Below, piece after piece: positions 24,340 to 32,601 of a stretch of DNA of 45,679 nt. The position numbers and the translations under genes are program-made. The stretch covers positions 1 to 45,679 of the forward strand of contig JAMCUH010000014.1 of assembly GCA_023379435.1 (NCBI GenBank), written 5' to 3'. A model generated the notes under the pieces. It had not been told where the DNA came from. It was given only the letters and a program-made list of their open reading frames with translations, and searched no databases. The stretch's first letter is position 1, and every line of letters starts with the position of its first letter. This DNA comes from Thermoplasmatota archaeon. GTDB taxonomy: Archaea > Thermoplasmatota > Thermoplasmata > Thermoplasmatales > Thermoplasmataceae.

Positions 24340-26442
24340 TATGCTGGAAACAAGGATCATGGATGAACCAGATTTAGCCATCACATAATCACCGGAAACA
24401 TCTTCAGGATATGCAGCCACATCTTTTTCAGTACCAAGAGCAGTGATCCACTTTCCAGGAAAAGAAGATATCTGGAACTTGAGATCGATCTCAGATGCAT
24501 TGAATATGAGAATGCAGGATGGTGAGTTCTCGATCCTCCCGTACGGAAAGACAAGTTTGCCGGAAATGAAGACACCAAGGGATTTTGTAATGGGATTCTG
24601 CCAGTCCTGCAGCGTCATGGGTTTTCCATCCTGCCTGAACCATAGGACATCAGGTGTTTTCCCATCTATATAGGAACCACTGAAAAAATCATGACGCCTC
24701 AAAGCTGCTATTTCCTTCCTTATTGAGATCACCCTCTTTACAAAACTATGAATCTCTGTTTTTGTATGATCAAGATTCCAGTCATACCATGAAATCTCGT
24801 TGTCCTGGCAGTAGGCGTTGTTGTTTCCTCTCTGGGTTCTGCCAATCTCATCTCCGCCAAGGATCATGGGCGCCCCCTGTGAAACAAGAAGCGTGAGGAA
24901 GAAATTCTTGATCCTCCTGATCCGTCTTCTCGTTACCACTGGATCATTACTTGGGCCCTCGACACCAAAATTAGAGCTGTAATTCTCGTTGGTGCCGTCC
25001 TGGTTATTTTCTCCGTTGGCCTCATTATGTTTCTGTACATACGAGACAAGATCCATCATGGTGAAACCGTCGTGGGAGCAGACGTAATTTATGCTTGCAT
25101 GGGGTTTTCTACCGCTTTCCTCATAGAGGTCCGGCGATCCGGAAAGCCTTTGAGCGAATTCACCGATGAGTGAGTTCTCACCTCTCCAAAACCTCCTCAC
25201 GGAATCCCTGTATTTACCGTTCCATTCTGCCCATTTTATTGGAAAATTACCAACCTGGTATCCTCCTGGTCCAACGTCCCAAGGCTCGGCTATAAGCTTT
25301 ACCCTTGAGATCACAGGGTCCTGGTGAATGATATCAAAGAACGCGGAAAGACTGTCAACCTCATGTAACTGTCTTGCGAGAGTGGAAGCAAGATCAAATC
25401 TGAAACCGTCAACATGCATCTCCGTTATCCAGTATCTGAGAGAATCCATTATGAGTTGCAGGACCTGAGGGTGACCGGCGTTAAGGCTATTTCCGGTACC
25501 AGTATAATCCACATAATATCTGCGATTTTCGGGAGACAGTCTGTAATATACGGAATTGTCAATGCCGCGAAAGCTTATGGTTGGACCCAGGTGATTTCCT
25601 TCTGCCGTGTGGTTATAGACAACGTCGAGGATCACCTCAAGGCCATTGTCATGCAGTGTCCTGACCATGCTCTTGAATTCTTTCACCTGTTCTCCAACCT
25701 CCTCAGATGATGAAAACCTTACGTCTGGAGCAAAATATGCTATTGTGTTGTATCCCCAGTAGTTGCTCAATCCCCGATCAACAAGAAACATGTTGTCTAT
25801 CCTCTGATGGATTGGCATAAGCTCAATGGCAGTAATACCAAGGTCGTGGAAGTAATCGATCATGGGCTTTGATGAGAGCCCAAGGTACGTCCCCCTTAGA
25901 TTATCCGGTATATCGTTCCTTCTGTAGGTGAGACCTTTTACATGCGTTTCATAAATGATCGTATCCCTCCAGGGATTTCTCGGATGATCGACCTCCTTCC
26001 AGTCGAAGGTGGGGTCAATTACAATACATTTTGGAAGAAAGCCAGCGTCATCATCACTGTTCATGGAGAGATCTTTTGCATCATTATCCATGTTGTAAGA
26101 GAATATGCTGTTATTCCATCTTACGGTACCGGATATTGCCTTTGCATAGGGGTCAAGAAGCATCTTGTTTTTGTTGAACCTGTGACCCTGTTCAGGTTCG
26201 TAAGGTCCGTCAACCCTGTAGGCATATAGTGCATTTTTCTCAAGGCCAGAGATGAAGGAGTGCCATACAAAATTCGTCTTTTCCTCCATCTCAATGGTCT
26301 CATATGGATCTTTGTCGTAGCTGTTCCTGTATAGTTCCAGTGTAACTGAAGTTGCATTTTCAGAAAAAAGTGAGAAGTTAACTCCATCTGACAGAAGAGT
26401 TGCACCTAGAGGGTATGGCTCACCGCTCATTGGCCTGAACAT
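24328..26442 (-). CDS. treX: glycogen debranching enzyme (isoamylase-type GlgX/TreX)
   Basis: A 704-residue GH13_11 enzyme that cleaves alpha-1,6 branches, supplying linear malto-oligosaccharides to TreY. It has a CBM48 domain at the N-terminus (VNFSLFSENATSVTLELY), then ETHVKGLTYRRNDIP, DVVYNHTAEGN, nucleophile Asp in VDGFRFDLAS, acid/base Glu in LIAEPWDVGPGGYQVGNFP, and SHDGFTMMDLV. TreX of Sulfolobus can also transfer glucans. It is encoded opposite treYZ, so it must have its own promoter. ATG 26442 is used here; an ATG four codons in is an alternative. Confidence 0.95.
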   Translation of the reverse strand: MFRPMSGEPYPLGATLLSDGVNFSLFSENATSVTLELYRNSYDKDPYETIEMEEKTNFVWHSFISGLEKNALYAYRVDGPYEPEQGHRFNKNKMLLDPYAKAISGTVRWNNSIFSYNMDNDAKDLSMNSDDDAGFLPKCIVIDPTFDWKEVDHPRNPWRDTIIYETHVKGLTYRRNDIPDNLRGTYLGLSSKPMIDYFHDLGITAIELMPIHQRIDNMFLVDRGLSNYWGYNTIAYFAPDVRFSSSEEVGEQVKEFKSMVRTLHDNGLEVILDVVYNHTAEGNHLGPTISFRGIDNSVYYRLSPENRRYYVDYTGTGNSLNAGHPQVLQLIMDSLRYWITEMHVDGFRFDLASTLARQLHEVDSLSAFFDIIHQDPVISRVKLIAEPWDVGPGGYQVGNFPIKWAEWNGKYRDSVRRFWRGENSLIGEFAQRLSGSPDLYEESGRKPHASINYVCSHDGFTMMDLVSYVQKHNEANGENNQDGTNENYSSNFGVEGPSNDPVVTRRRIRRIKNFFLTLLVSQGAPMILGGDEIGRTQRGNNNAYCQDNEISWYDWNLDHTKTEIHSFVKRVISIRKEIAALRRHDFFSGSYIDGKTPDVLWFRQDGKPMTLQDWQNPITKSLGVFISGKLVFPYGRIENSPSCILIFNASEIDLKFQISSFPGKWITALGTEKDVAAYPEDVSGDYVMAKSGSSMILVSSISGN

Positions 26443-26530
26443 GGAACGGTAATCCCCAAGGTTGAAAATAAGACTTTGTTGTTACTGCTGCATAGAAACG
26501 GAACAGAAAGTAACGTAAAAATCGGCAGAA

Positions 26531-27415
26531 CTAATCAGAAACGATGTTCATGTAGACATCCTCTATACCGTAGTTCTCCTCAACTTCCCTTATCCTTGCA
26601 CCCGATCTAACCAGGCTGTAAATGAGTTCCCAGTTCTTCTTCTCCGATGGTATCTCAATGAGTGCCTCATTTCCGGTTGATCTTGTTTGGATAAACGGTT
26701 CTTCGATCTTTCCATAAAAAGGCTCATCAAATGTGACCCTTATGACCCTTTTGTCATCCCCATTCATCGAATCGTATCTGATGACACCCATGTAGAGAAT
26801 AAGGATACGATTGCTGAGTTCTACGGCCTCATTTATCATATGGGTGCTTAGGAGAACAATCTTTCCCTCCTCCCTCGAATAGTTTTTTATTATGTTACGC
26901 ATCTCAACAATTCCCCTTGGATCCAGGCCAAATGTGGGTTCGTCGAGGATAAGTATGTCAGGACTGGATATCATGGACACTGCGAGACCGAGCCTCTGCT
27001 TCATTCCCCTGGAGTATGTTCCACTCTTCCTGTTTGAATATGATGAAATACCGCACAGATCCGATACTCTCTTTATTTCATCGTTCACAGAATTCTTTGG
27101 AATGTTACGTATCCTGCAGACAAACTCCATGATCTCTCTTCCCGTGAGATATGTATAGAACTCCGGCTGTTCCACAAGCGACCCAATCATTCCCAGAGAT
27201 TTTACGAAATTTTCCTCCAGGGGCTCGCCGTCTATTTTTACCAAACCACTGGAGGGGCGCATCATTCTTGTTAGAATCTTCATGAACGTCGTCTTCCCGG
27301 AACCGTTCGGCCCAAGGATAACGGTGCACCCATCCGAAATTTCCAGATCCACATCCTTCAATGCATGAACTGGCCCAAAGTTCTTTGATATGTTTATTGC
27401 CTCAATGGATGTCAA
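26531..27415 (-). CDS. ABC transporter ATP-binding protein
   Basis: A 294-residue ATPase of the ABC-2 exporter type. Walker A is GPNGSGKT (35-42), the Q-loop is Gln83, the signature is the variant YSRGMKQ (134-140), Walker B is ILILDEP (154-160, catalytic Glu159), and the H-loop is His192 in LLSTHM. The C-terminal 90 residues (IRVTFDEPFYGKIEEPF...) form the extra domain common in CcmA/NatA-like proteins. TTG 27415 directly follows the permease stop and has GGAGGT upstream on its strand. It powers the neighbouring permease. Confidence 0.92.
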   Translation of the reverse strand: MTSIEAINISKNFGPVHALKDVDLEISDGCTVILGPNGSGKTTFMKILTRMMRPSSGLVKIDGEPLEENFVKSLGMIGSLVEQPEFYTYLTGREIMEFVCRIRNIPKNSVNDEIKRVSDLCGISSYSNRKSGTYSRGMKQRLGLAVSMISSPDILILDEPTFGLDPRGIVEMRNIIKNYSREEGKIVLLSTHMINEAVELSNRILILYMGVIRYDSMNGDDKRVIRVTFDEPFYGKIEEPFIQTRSTGNEALIEIPSEKKNWELIYSLVRSGARIREVEENYGIEDVYMNIVSD

Positions 27416-28240
27416 TCACCTGACCTCCTTTCTCTCAAAGAGTATTATGGCAATGGCAAGAGACACGAATGCATAGGCCAGCATGATGAGTATCGAATGG
27501 AGAATTGTGGAAGATGATGCAGGAGCTATGGATAAGGAGGAAGATCCCCCAAATATGGGAATGTTAATGTATACTGTCTGAAGGATCTCAGCAGCAACAT
27601 TCAGGAGATATGATGGGGTATAGCCATACAGGATGTTTATGATGTAACCAGCAGCGTTAAGGATCAGAAAATATGCGACGAAGACTGTTATGTATGCGTA
27701 AAGATTCCTGTTGAATATGGAGCTTGACAGAAATGTAACGGACAGAATGGAGAAGAGAAATATTACAACAAGGTAAATCGTGCTGTAGAATGCCGTGACC
27801 TGGTACGTGTGAAAGACGAAGGGAAATACTGCCCATTCAACACCAAGAAAAATGAATATCACCACAAGAGACACGAGGAATGCAGCTATGAACTTTCCTG
27901 CAAACAGTGAATACCGGCTGATGGGCAACGGGAATATATGGTATGCGGTTCTATCCTCAATCTCACTGCTGATTGCAGGTGACCCGAAGAATACCGCTGC
28001 TAAAACAGGAAGATAAAGGAGAGCAAAATTCCATATATAGTCAAAAACGTTTTTGATGATACTTTCTGGGGGATTCTTTATGATCCTTCCGGCAAATGCA
28101 CCTATCTTTGATGTGTATCTGAATGAGAAGTATATGAAGAGAACGCATATGAGAATATCAATGACAAGCATCAAGTAGAAACTTCTTGACCTGTAATAGT
28201 TCCTGAAAAAATACTTAGTAACCTGCAATGTTTTTTGCAT
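27416..28240 (-). CDS. ABC-2 type permease
   Basis: A 274-residue membrane protein with six predicted helices in the ABC-2 pattern: an amphipathic RNYYRSRSFYLM start, a long first loop with FGSPAISSEIEDRTAYHIFPLPISRYSLFAGKF (the coupling region EIEDRT...LPISR, typical of this family), and four further helices. Its start overlaps the end of the upstream surface-protein gene by 26 nt, and the ATPase follows with no gap. The three form one operon. The substrate is unknown; lipid, peptide or drug export is possible. Confidence 0.85.
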   Translation of the reverse strand: MQKTLQVTKYFFRNYYRSRSFYLMLVIDILICVLFIYFSFRYTSKIGAFAGRIIKNPPESIIKNVFDYIWNFALLYLPVLAAVFFGSPAISSEIEDRTAYHIFPLPISRYSLFAGKFIAAFLVSLVVIFIFLGVEWAVFPFVFHTYQVTAFYSTIYLVVIFLFSILSVTFLSSSIFNRNLYAYITVFVAYFLILNAAGYIINILYGYTPSYLLNVAAEILQTVYINIPIFGGSSSLSIAPASSSTILHSILIMLAYAFVSLAIAIILFERKEVR

Positions 28241-29048
28241 TTAGAACTCCACTTTTTAGGAATTTCTCCAGGAGGCTGATTGCGTTGCCATGAAGGTCGC
28301 TCAATCCATATGGAAGAGTTAGCCTGAATGAGTATAGCTGACCTGTGCTGTTTCCTGAAATATTTTCATTTCCAGAAAATATTGAAAGAAGGTATGATGA
28401 ATTATCTGTAGAGATGGTCATGTTTGTGGATTTCATTGATACGTTTCCATTAACCGTTACGAATGAATTGTTTGAAGCAATATGAAAATAGAATGATGCA
28501 GGATCATTGATATCAATGTATTTCTGATACGGTATGAAATTGCTTCCATCCTTCTGTGACTGAATGGATGCTTCAACGCCGGTGAGGGGACCGATGGCTA
28601 TGAAACTGGACTCGAGCTGTGCAGCATAAATTGTAATGTTACGAGAGTACTGGGTGAAATTCAATGATGAAATTTTCAGTATTGACCCCAGGGAAACATT
28701 TGTAAGATTGATTGAGAATATATCATAACCGAAATAAGAACCAAAATATGAGATGGAAACGCTTAATCTTGATGACTGATTTGTCTGTGTTATGTTCCTT
28801 TCAGTTATGTTGAAATCGTTTTCAAGTGATGCTAGCGATATGCCAAGAACGGCAGATATATTGTCTCTGTACATAAATAAGAAGACGGAAGTGTTGTTAT
28901 AATCCCCGTGAATAACGAGTTCAGATCCGGAGGGGATGAAGGAGAATGGAGTTTGACTGGTATGAATGGAAAAAGCAGCAACCCCTGCTCCTGCGGATAC
29001 GACAATCCCGATTACCAGGACAGTCATTTTCACGAACAAAGGCTTCAT
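28215..29048 (-). CDS. membrane-anchored extracytoplasmic protein of ABC operon
   Basis: A 277-residue protein. One hydrophobic helix at about 7-27 (KMTVLVIGIVVSAGAGVAAF) is followed by an outward domain rich in beta-strand-like Ser/Thr/Asn and many N-x-S/T sequons (NNTS, NITQ, NVS, NNSF). No lipobox is visible. No family is recognised. The first frame codon is TTG 29063, but a TTAAGTA box (29071-29078) predicts transcription start near ATG 29048. Since it is the first gene of the permease/ATPase operon, it may be the cargo, a periplasmic-side partner or a sensor. Confidence 0.7.
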   Translation of the reverse strand: MKPLFVKMTVLVIGIVVSAGAGVAAFSIHTSQTPFSFIPSGSELVIHGDYNNTSVFLFMYRDNISAVLGISLASLENDFNITERNITQTNQSSRLSVSISYFGSYFGYDIFSINLTNVSLGSILKISSLNFTQYSRNITIYAAQLESSFIAIGPLTGVEASIQSQKDGSNFIPYQKYIDINDPASFYFHIASNNSFVTVNGNVSMKSTNMTISTDNSSYLLSIFSGNENISGNSTGQLYSFRLTLPYGLSDLHGNAISLLEKFLKSGVLNAKNIAGY

Positions 29049-29063
29049 AGCACAGATATTCAA

Positions 29064-29546
29064 TATTAGTACTTAAGCAGATAGCCGGTCTATCAGAAAT
29101 ACGGGAAAGCTGTGTGGAACTCTGAACATAACTCCTTCAACTGAGCATGTTCTATCATGTATAAAATAGGATTAGATTTTATGCGTCACTTTACTCCATT
29201 GTACCAAGTTTTGAAATTGAGTACCCTCACATTAAAAATGCTGTCTGATTGTTGCAGTTAACCATTTTCGTCTTATGATGCTTGCAGAAGATGATTGTTC
29301 TTCCTTAGTACTATTATCCATGATCATGAGAGTTCTGACGCTATTTGCAAGCAATCTGCCATTTACATAAGTGACTGAAATAATCCTTCATGCCATTAAT
29401 TCAGGACTCCTTCTATTCTTTTGGTTTTGTGTGCTTTACTAGGCCAATGCAAAGGATGAATTTCATGCGAATGGGGTTCATTATGATCAAGTGATGCGAT
29501 AAATATAGTAATCCACGGTGTGTGATGTGTGGCGAAAACCATCAAG
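29064..29546. other. gap between divergent operons
   Basis: No convincing gene lies in this stretch. It contains the minus-strand TATA box of the 28215 gene at its left end and, at its right, a TATA-like ATAAATATAG (29499-29508) that could serve the riboswitch operon. A short 30-residue ORF near 29278 has no support. Confidence 0.6.
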
Positions 29547-29556
29547 TATTATATAA
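29547..29556 (+). promoter_or_regulatory. TATA box for the riboswitch operon
   Basis: TATTATATAA is the best TATA match upstream of the aptamer. Its centre is about 25 nt before 29576, so transcription would begin right at the first base of the P1 helix. An alternative box at 29499-29508 would give a leader about 45 nt longer that includes the anti-Shine-Dalgarno segment ATCCCTC (29566-29572). Confidence 0.55.
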
Positions 29557-29575
29557 TTCCTTATAATCCCTCTTC

Positions 29576-29632
29576 TGAGGAATGGCGTTTCCTCAATAAC
29601 AACCGCCAGTAAAGCTGGATAATGACGCCTAC
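29576..29632 (+). ncRNA. fluoride riboswitch (crcB motif RNA)
   Basis: P1 is TGAGGA (29576-29581) paired with TCCTCA (29590-29595), closing the loop ATGGCGTT. P2 is CCAG (29606-29609) with CTGG (29615-29618). The pseudoknot is GGCGT (29584-29588) with ACGCC (29625-29629). The conserved strings AATAACAACCGC between P1 and P2 and AATGACGCCTAC at the 3' end match the crcB motif consensus, including the terminal CCTAC. The operon's Shine-Dalgarno GGAGGG starts 2 nt after the aptamer, so control at translation is likely. Assigned from memory of the consensus, without a covariance search. Confidence 0.92.
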
Positions 29633-29633
29633 C

Positions 29634-29640
29634 GGAGGGA
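29634..29640 (+). promoter_or_regulatory. Shine-Dalgarno site / riboswitch expression platform
   Basis: GGAGGGA lies 7 nt before ATG 29648. GAGGGA (29635-29640) can pair with TTCCTC (29589-29594), the 3' strand of P1, and GAGGGAT (29635-29641) can pair with ATCCCTC (29566-29572). Forming P1, as fluoride binding favours, would release the first of these pairings and expose the site. Confidence 0.65.
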
Positions 29641-29647
29641 TTCGGTT

Positions 29648-30589
29648 ATGGCGTTACTGTTGCTTGAGGAGACAATAACACAGCTTCTTTTTGTTATACT
29701 GGTATCTCCACTTTTTGCCGGCATAATGGCGAAGTTTAAGAGCAGGGTGGAGTCAAGAAAGGGTCAGAGCATATTTCAGCCATATTATGACATAGCCAAA
29801 TACATGAGAAAGGAGACTCTGATTCCTGCAGGATCGTCCGGTCTTTTTCTGTATCTTCCATACATAAGTTTTGGTGTTTACTGTCTCATAGCACTTATCA
29901 TCCCTGTTCTCATTCCTGCCCCCATATACTTCACTGCCAGTGCCGATTTCCTTGGCGGTGCCATATTATTCACACTGGCTGGTTTTCTGAAAATGGTGGC
30001 AGCAATTGATACGAGAAACAATTTCAGTGCCATGGGCGTGAGCAGGATCATGTCGTTCACATTCCTTGGAGAAGGTACGCTCATAACGGTCTTTTTTGCT
30101 GTTTCCCTCATAACGGGGACAAACAATCCATATGTTACCAGCGCGTACCTTGTAGATCATCCTCTTTCAAATCTCACACTTGTGCATGTATTCGCAACTC
30201 TGGCCTTTTTCATGATATTTCTGTACGAAACCGGGAAAATACCGTTGGAAAGCAGTGGCCTGCATGAACTTGGCATGATAGATGAGGGGATGAATTACGA
30301 GTACAGTGGAAAGTTGCTTGCAATAAACAAATGGTCTTCATACATGAAGCAGTACCTTCTTGGTTCAGTTCTTCTAAACGTTTTCCTGATACCATGGGGA
30401 CTCACTTCTGGAGCGTCATTCCTTCTTGATCTCCCGGTGATGTTTGGGAAATGGCTGATTCTAATTGCAATCATTGTCATAATTGAAACATCGCTATCAA
30501 AGATCAGACTTTTCAAGATTGTTGATTTCCTTGCAGCTGCCTTCACCTTCTCCATTCTGTTTTTATTTCTTACGGAGCTGATCCCATGA
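29648..30589 (+). CDS. NuoH/HyfC-like membrane subunit of Ehr-type complex
   Basis: A 313-residue polytopic protein of the complex I subunit 1 / hydrogenase-4 component C family, which couples the redox module to the ion-pumping arm. The family marks are SRKGQSIFQPYYDIAKYMRKE (58-78, quoted in part), the acidic ETGKIPLESSGLHELGMIDE loop (near 198-217) and YEYSGKLLAINKW. About eight membrane helices are visible. It is the first gene of the operon and its start is placed by the riboswitch-adjacent Shine-Dalgarno site. It ends in an ATGA overlap with the HyfE-like gene. Confidence 0.9.
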   Translation: MALLLLEETITQLLFVILVSPLFAGIMAKFKSRVESRKGQSIFQPYYDIAKYMRKETLIPAGSSGLFLYLPYISFGVYCLIALIIPVLIPAPIYFTASADFLGGAILFTLAGFLKMVAAIDTRNNFSAMGVSRIMSFTFLGEGTLITVFFAVSLITGTNNPYVTSAYLVDHPLSNLTLVHVFATLAFFMIFLYETGKIPLESSGLHELGMIDEGMNYEYSGKLLAINKWSSYMKQYLLGSVLLNVFLIPWGLTSGASFLLDLPVMFGKWLILIAIIVIIETSLSKIRLFKIVDFLAAAFTFSILFLFLTELIP

Positions 30590-31227
30590 TTATTACAAGC
30601 CTTGTTTACCTTTTATCAGCACTGGTCCTGATCACAGCATTCTATGTGCAGGGGCAGAGATATATCGTTTCCATGATAAGGGGGCAGTTCTTCCAGTCAA
30701 TTCTAATAGCAAGCATATCATTTCTCCTTGCCTGGTTGGAGCGTTCAACGGACCTCGTCATTCTTGGCATTCTGTTAATAGTTCTTCGCGGAATTATTGT
30801 TACAATTTTGCTGGAAAGAAGAGTTCCTGACAGGAAGCATTACATATTCGAGGATAATGTTAATGTTCCATATCTCTTCATTATTGATCTTATTTTCATA
30901 GTTGTTTCAGTCTTTATTATTTACTCACTGGCATTTTCATCACTCGTTCCAGATTATTCATTTCTAGGCTCATCAGATCTCCTTTTCCCCTTACTCCTAT
31001 TTTTCCAGGGTATTTTTCTAATTACATCAAGGAAAAGCACCATCACCCAGGTTATTGGCTACATAGAGGAGGAAAACTCACTTGTTCTCTTCGCTCTTTT
31101 CCTGCTGCCAATTCCTGTCATCATCGAAGCCAGTGTATTTCTGGATGTACTTGCGCTTGTGATCATATCGGTGATTGTGAACAAGGAAAAACCAGTTCAT
31201 GAGGTCATGGAGGCACTGAGAGGATGA
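30586..31227 (+). CDS. HyfE-like (hydrogenase-4 component E) membrane subunit
   Basis: A 213-residue membrane protein with about seven helices. The stretch YIVSMIRGQFFQSILIASIS followed by DLVILGILLIVLRGIIVTILLERR fits HyfE, whose N-terminal part is related to NuoK, the small channel-forming complex I subunit. The motif RGxxxT-(I/L)L in the third helix is typical. It is coupled by ATGA overlaps on both sides. Subunit identity rests on hydropathy, order in the operon and these motifs, so it is somewhat less certain than its neighbours. Confidence 0.82.
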   Translation: MIITSLVYLLSALVLITAFYVQGQRYIVSMIRGQFFQSILIASISFLLAWLERSTDLVILGILLIVLRGIIVTILLERRVPDRKHYIFEDNVNVPYLFIIDLIFIVVSVFIIYSLAFSSLVPDYSFLGSSDLLFPLLLFFQGIFLITSRKSTITQVIGYIEEENSLVLFALFLLPIPVIIEASVFLDVLALVIISVIVNKEKPVHEVMEALRG

Positions 31228-32567
31228 TAGTTTCCAATATACCATTCATTCTAATACTTCTGATACCGGGAACAGCTGCGTTGCTATATGGTGAAAGAAA
31301 TGATCAGATATCCGTGGCTGCTGGAATCATCCTTGTGGTTACCTGCATATCAATTTACTGGATGGTTCCTGCGTCACCAGATTTTTTCGTTAATCACGTT
31401 TCATGGGTATTTCTTCTAATGATTTCAGCTGTTTATCTATTATCAGCTTCTTATTCCTTAAAATACATGGGAGAAAAACCTTCCGGGATATCCAGAAAAA
31501 CCTTCTTCCTGCTTCTTAATCTTTTCACGGTTTCCATGCTGTTTAGCATTGAGGTGAACAATTACGGTTTAATGTGGGTAGGCATTGAAGCAACAACCAT
31601 TGCATCAGCACTCCTGATCATGTCAGAAAGAAGTGCTGAATCGCTTGAAGCAACATGGCGATACATAATTATTGTCTCTGCAGGAGTGGCTTTTGCATTC
31701 ATCTCCATTATCCTGATATATTACCAGTTTGGAACGCTCTCCGTGACACAGATATTGTCTATGAACAGGGCTCCAGGTCTCGTTACAAGAATCATTGTAT
31801 CGGTTGCACTTATAGGTTTTGGTACCAAGATAGGTATTTTTCCTGTACACACCTGGCTCCCTGATGCACACAGTGAGGCCCCTGCACCTGTAAGTGCCAT
31901 GTTTTCTGGCGTCCTGCTGCCATCAGCACTCTATGTTCTCTACAGAATATACGAGATTGACCCCTTCAGGGAACTTTTCATCTGGTTTGCCGTTGTTTCA
32001 ATAATATTCTCATCAATAATGCTCTCAAACCAGAGGATGTTCAAAAGAATGTTTGCCTATTCCACCATGGAGAACATGAACATTGCTCTCATCGGATTTG
32101 CCATTTTAACACCAGCGAGTATTGCAGGGGCTCTAATACTTCTCCTGTCACACAGTCTTTCCAAGGCAGGTGCATTCTATTCTTCGGGCAATATTATGAA
32201 GACTTTTGACACAAAAGAAGTTGGAGATGTCCACGGACTCATGACCACTGACCCTGGAACAGGGGCTTCCCTCCTGCTATCTTCACTTGGCGTAACGGGA
32301 GCTCCTCCTTTTGGAACCTTCTTTGGGGAAATTCTGATTTTCTATTCAATGCTTGAATACCATCTGACCGTTGAGTTTTCTCTCGTGCTTGTCTTCGTTG
32401 CACTTTCATTCATTGCGATAAATTACAATGTATCAAGGATGCTTTCCGGTGATTCTGTGAGATCAAGCTGCAGCTCATCATTGAGATATATTGCGCTCAT
32501 ATCATCAGCAATTCCCATAGCTTTAGGAATTGCCTTTCTGGGGGTGATAGGTTCTGTCATCACATGA
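31224..32567 (+). CDS. HyfF/NuoN-like proton-translocating subunit
   Basis: A 447-residue Mrp-type antiporter-like subunit with about 14 helices. The conserved ion-path residues are present: Glu122 in WVGIEATTI (helix 5) and Lys202 in FGTKIGIFPVHTWLPDAHSEAP (helix 7 and the loop after it). AMFSGVLLPSALY and the later FAYSTMENMNIALIGF are also family-typical. The retained Glu and Lys suggest that it still pumps ions. It begins with an ATGA overlap, and after it there is a 34-nt gap before the large-subunit gene. Confidence 0.9.
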   Translation: MIVSNIPFILILLIPGTAALLYGERNDQISVAAGIILVVTCISIYWMVPASPDFFVNHVSWVFLLMISAVYLLSASYSLKYMGEKPSGISRKTFFLLLNLFTVSMLFSIEVNNYGLMWVGIEATTIASALLIMSERSAESLEATWRYIIIVSAGVAFAFISIILIYYQFGTLSVTQILSMNRAPGLVTRIIVSVALIGFGTKIGIFPVHTWLPDAHSEAPAPVSAMFSGVLLPSALYVLYRIYEIDPFRELFIWFAVVSIIFSSIMLSNQRMFKRMFAYSTMENMNIALIGFAILTPASIAGALILLLSHSLSKAGAFYSSGNIMKTFDTKEVGDVHGLMTTDPGTGASLLLSSLGVTGAPPFGTFFGEILIFYSMLEYHLTVEFSLVLVFVALSFIAINYNVSRMLSGDSVRSSCSSSLRYIALISSAIPIALGIAFLGVIGSVIT

Positions 32568-32601
32568 TAAGGGAAGGTACGTCGGTTTCACACAGAATCA
32601 T

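Noticed and set aside
29278-29370. 30-residue ORF in the gap before the riboswitch
   Set aside because: No Shine-Dalgarno site, no TATA box at the right distance and no recognisable content.
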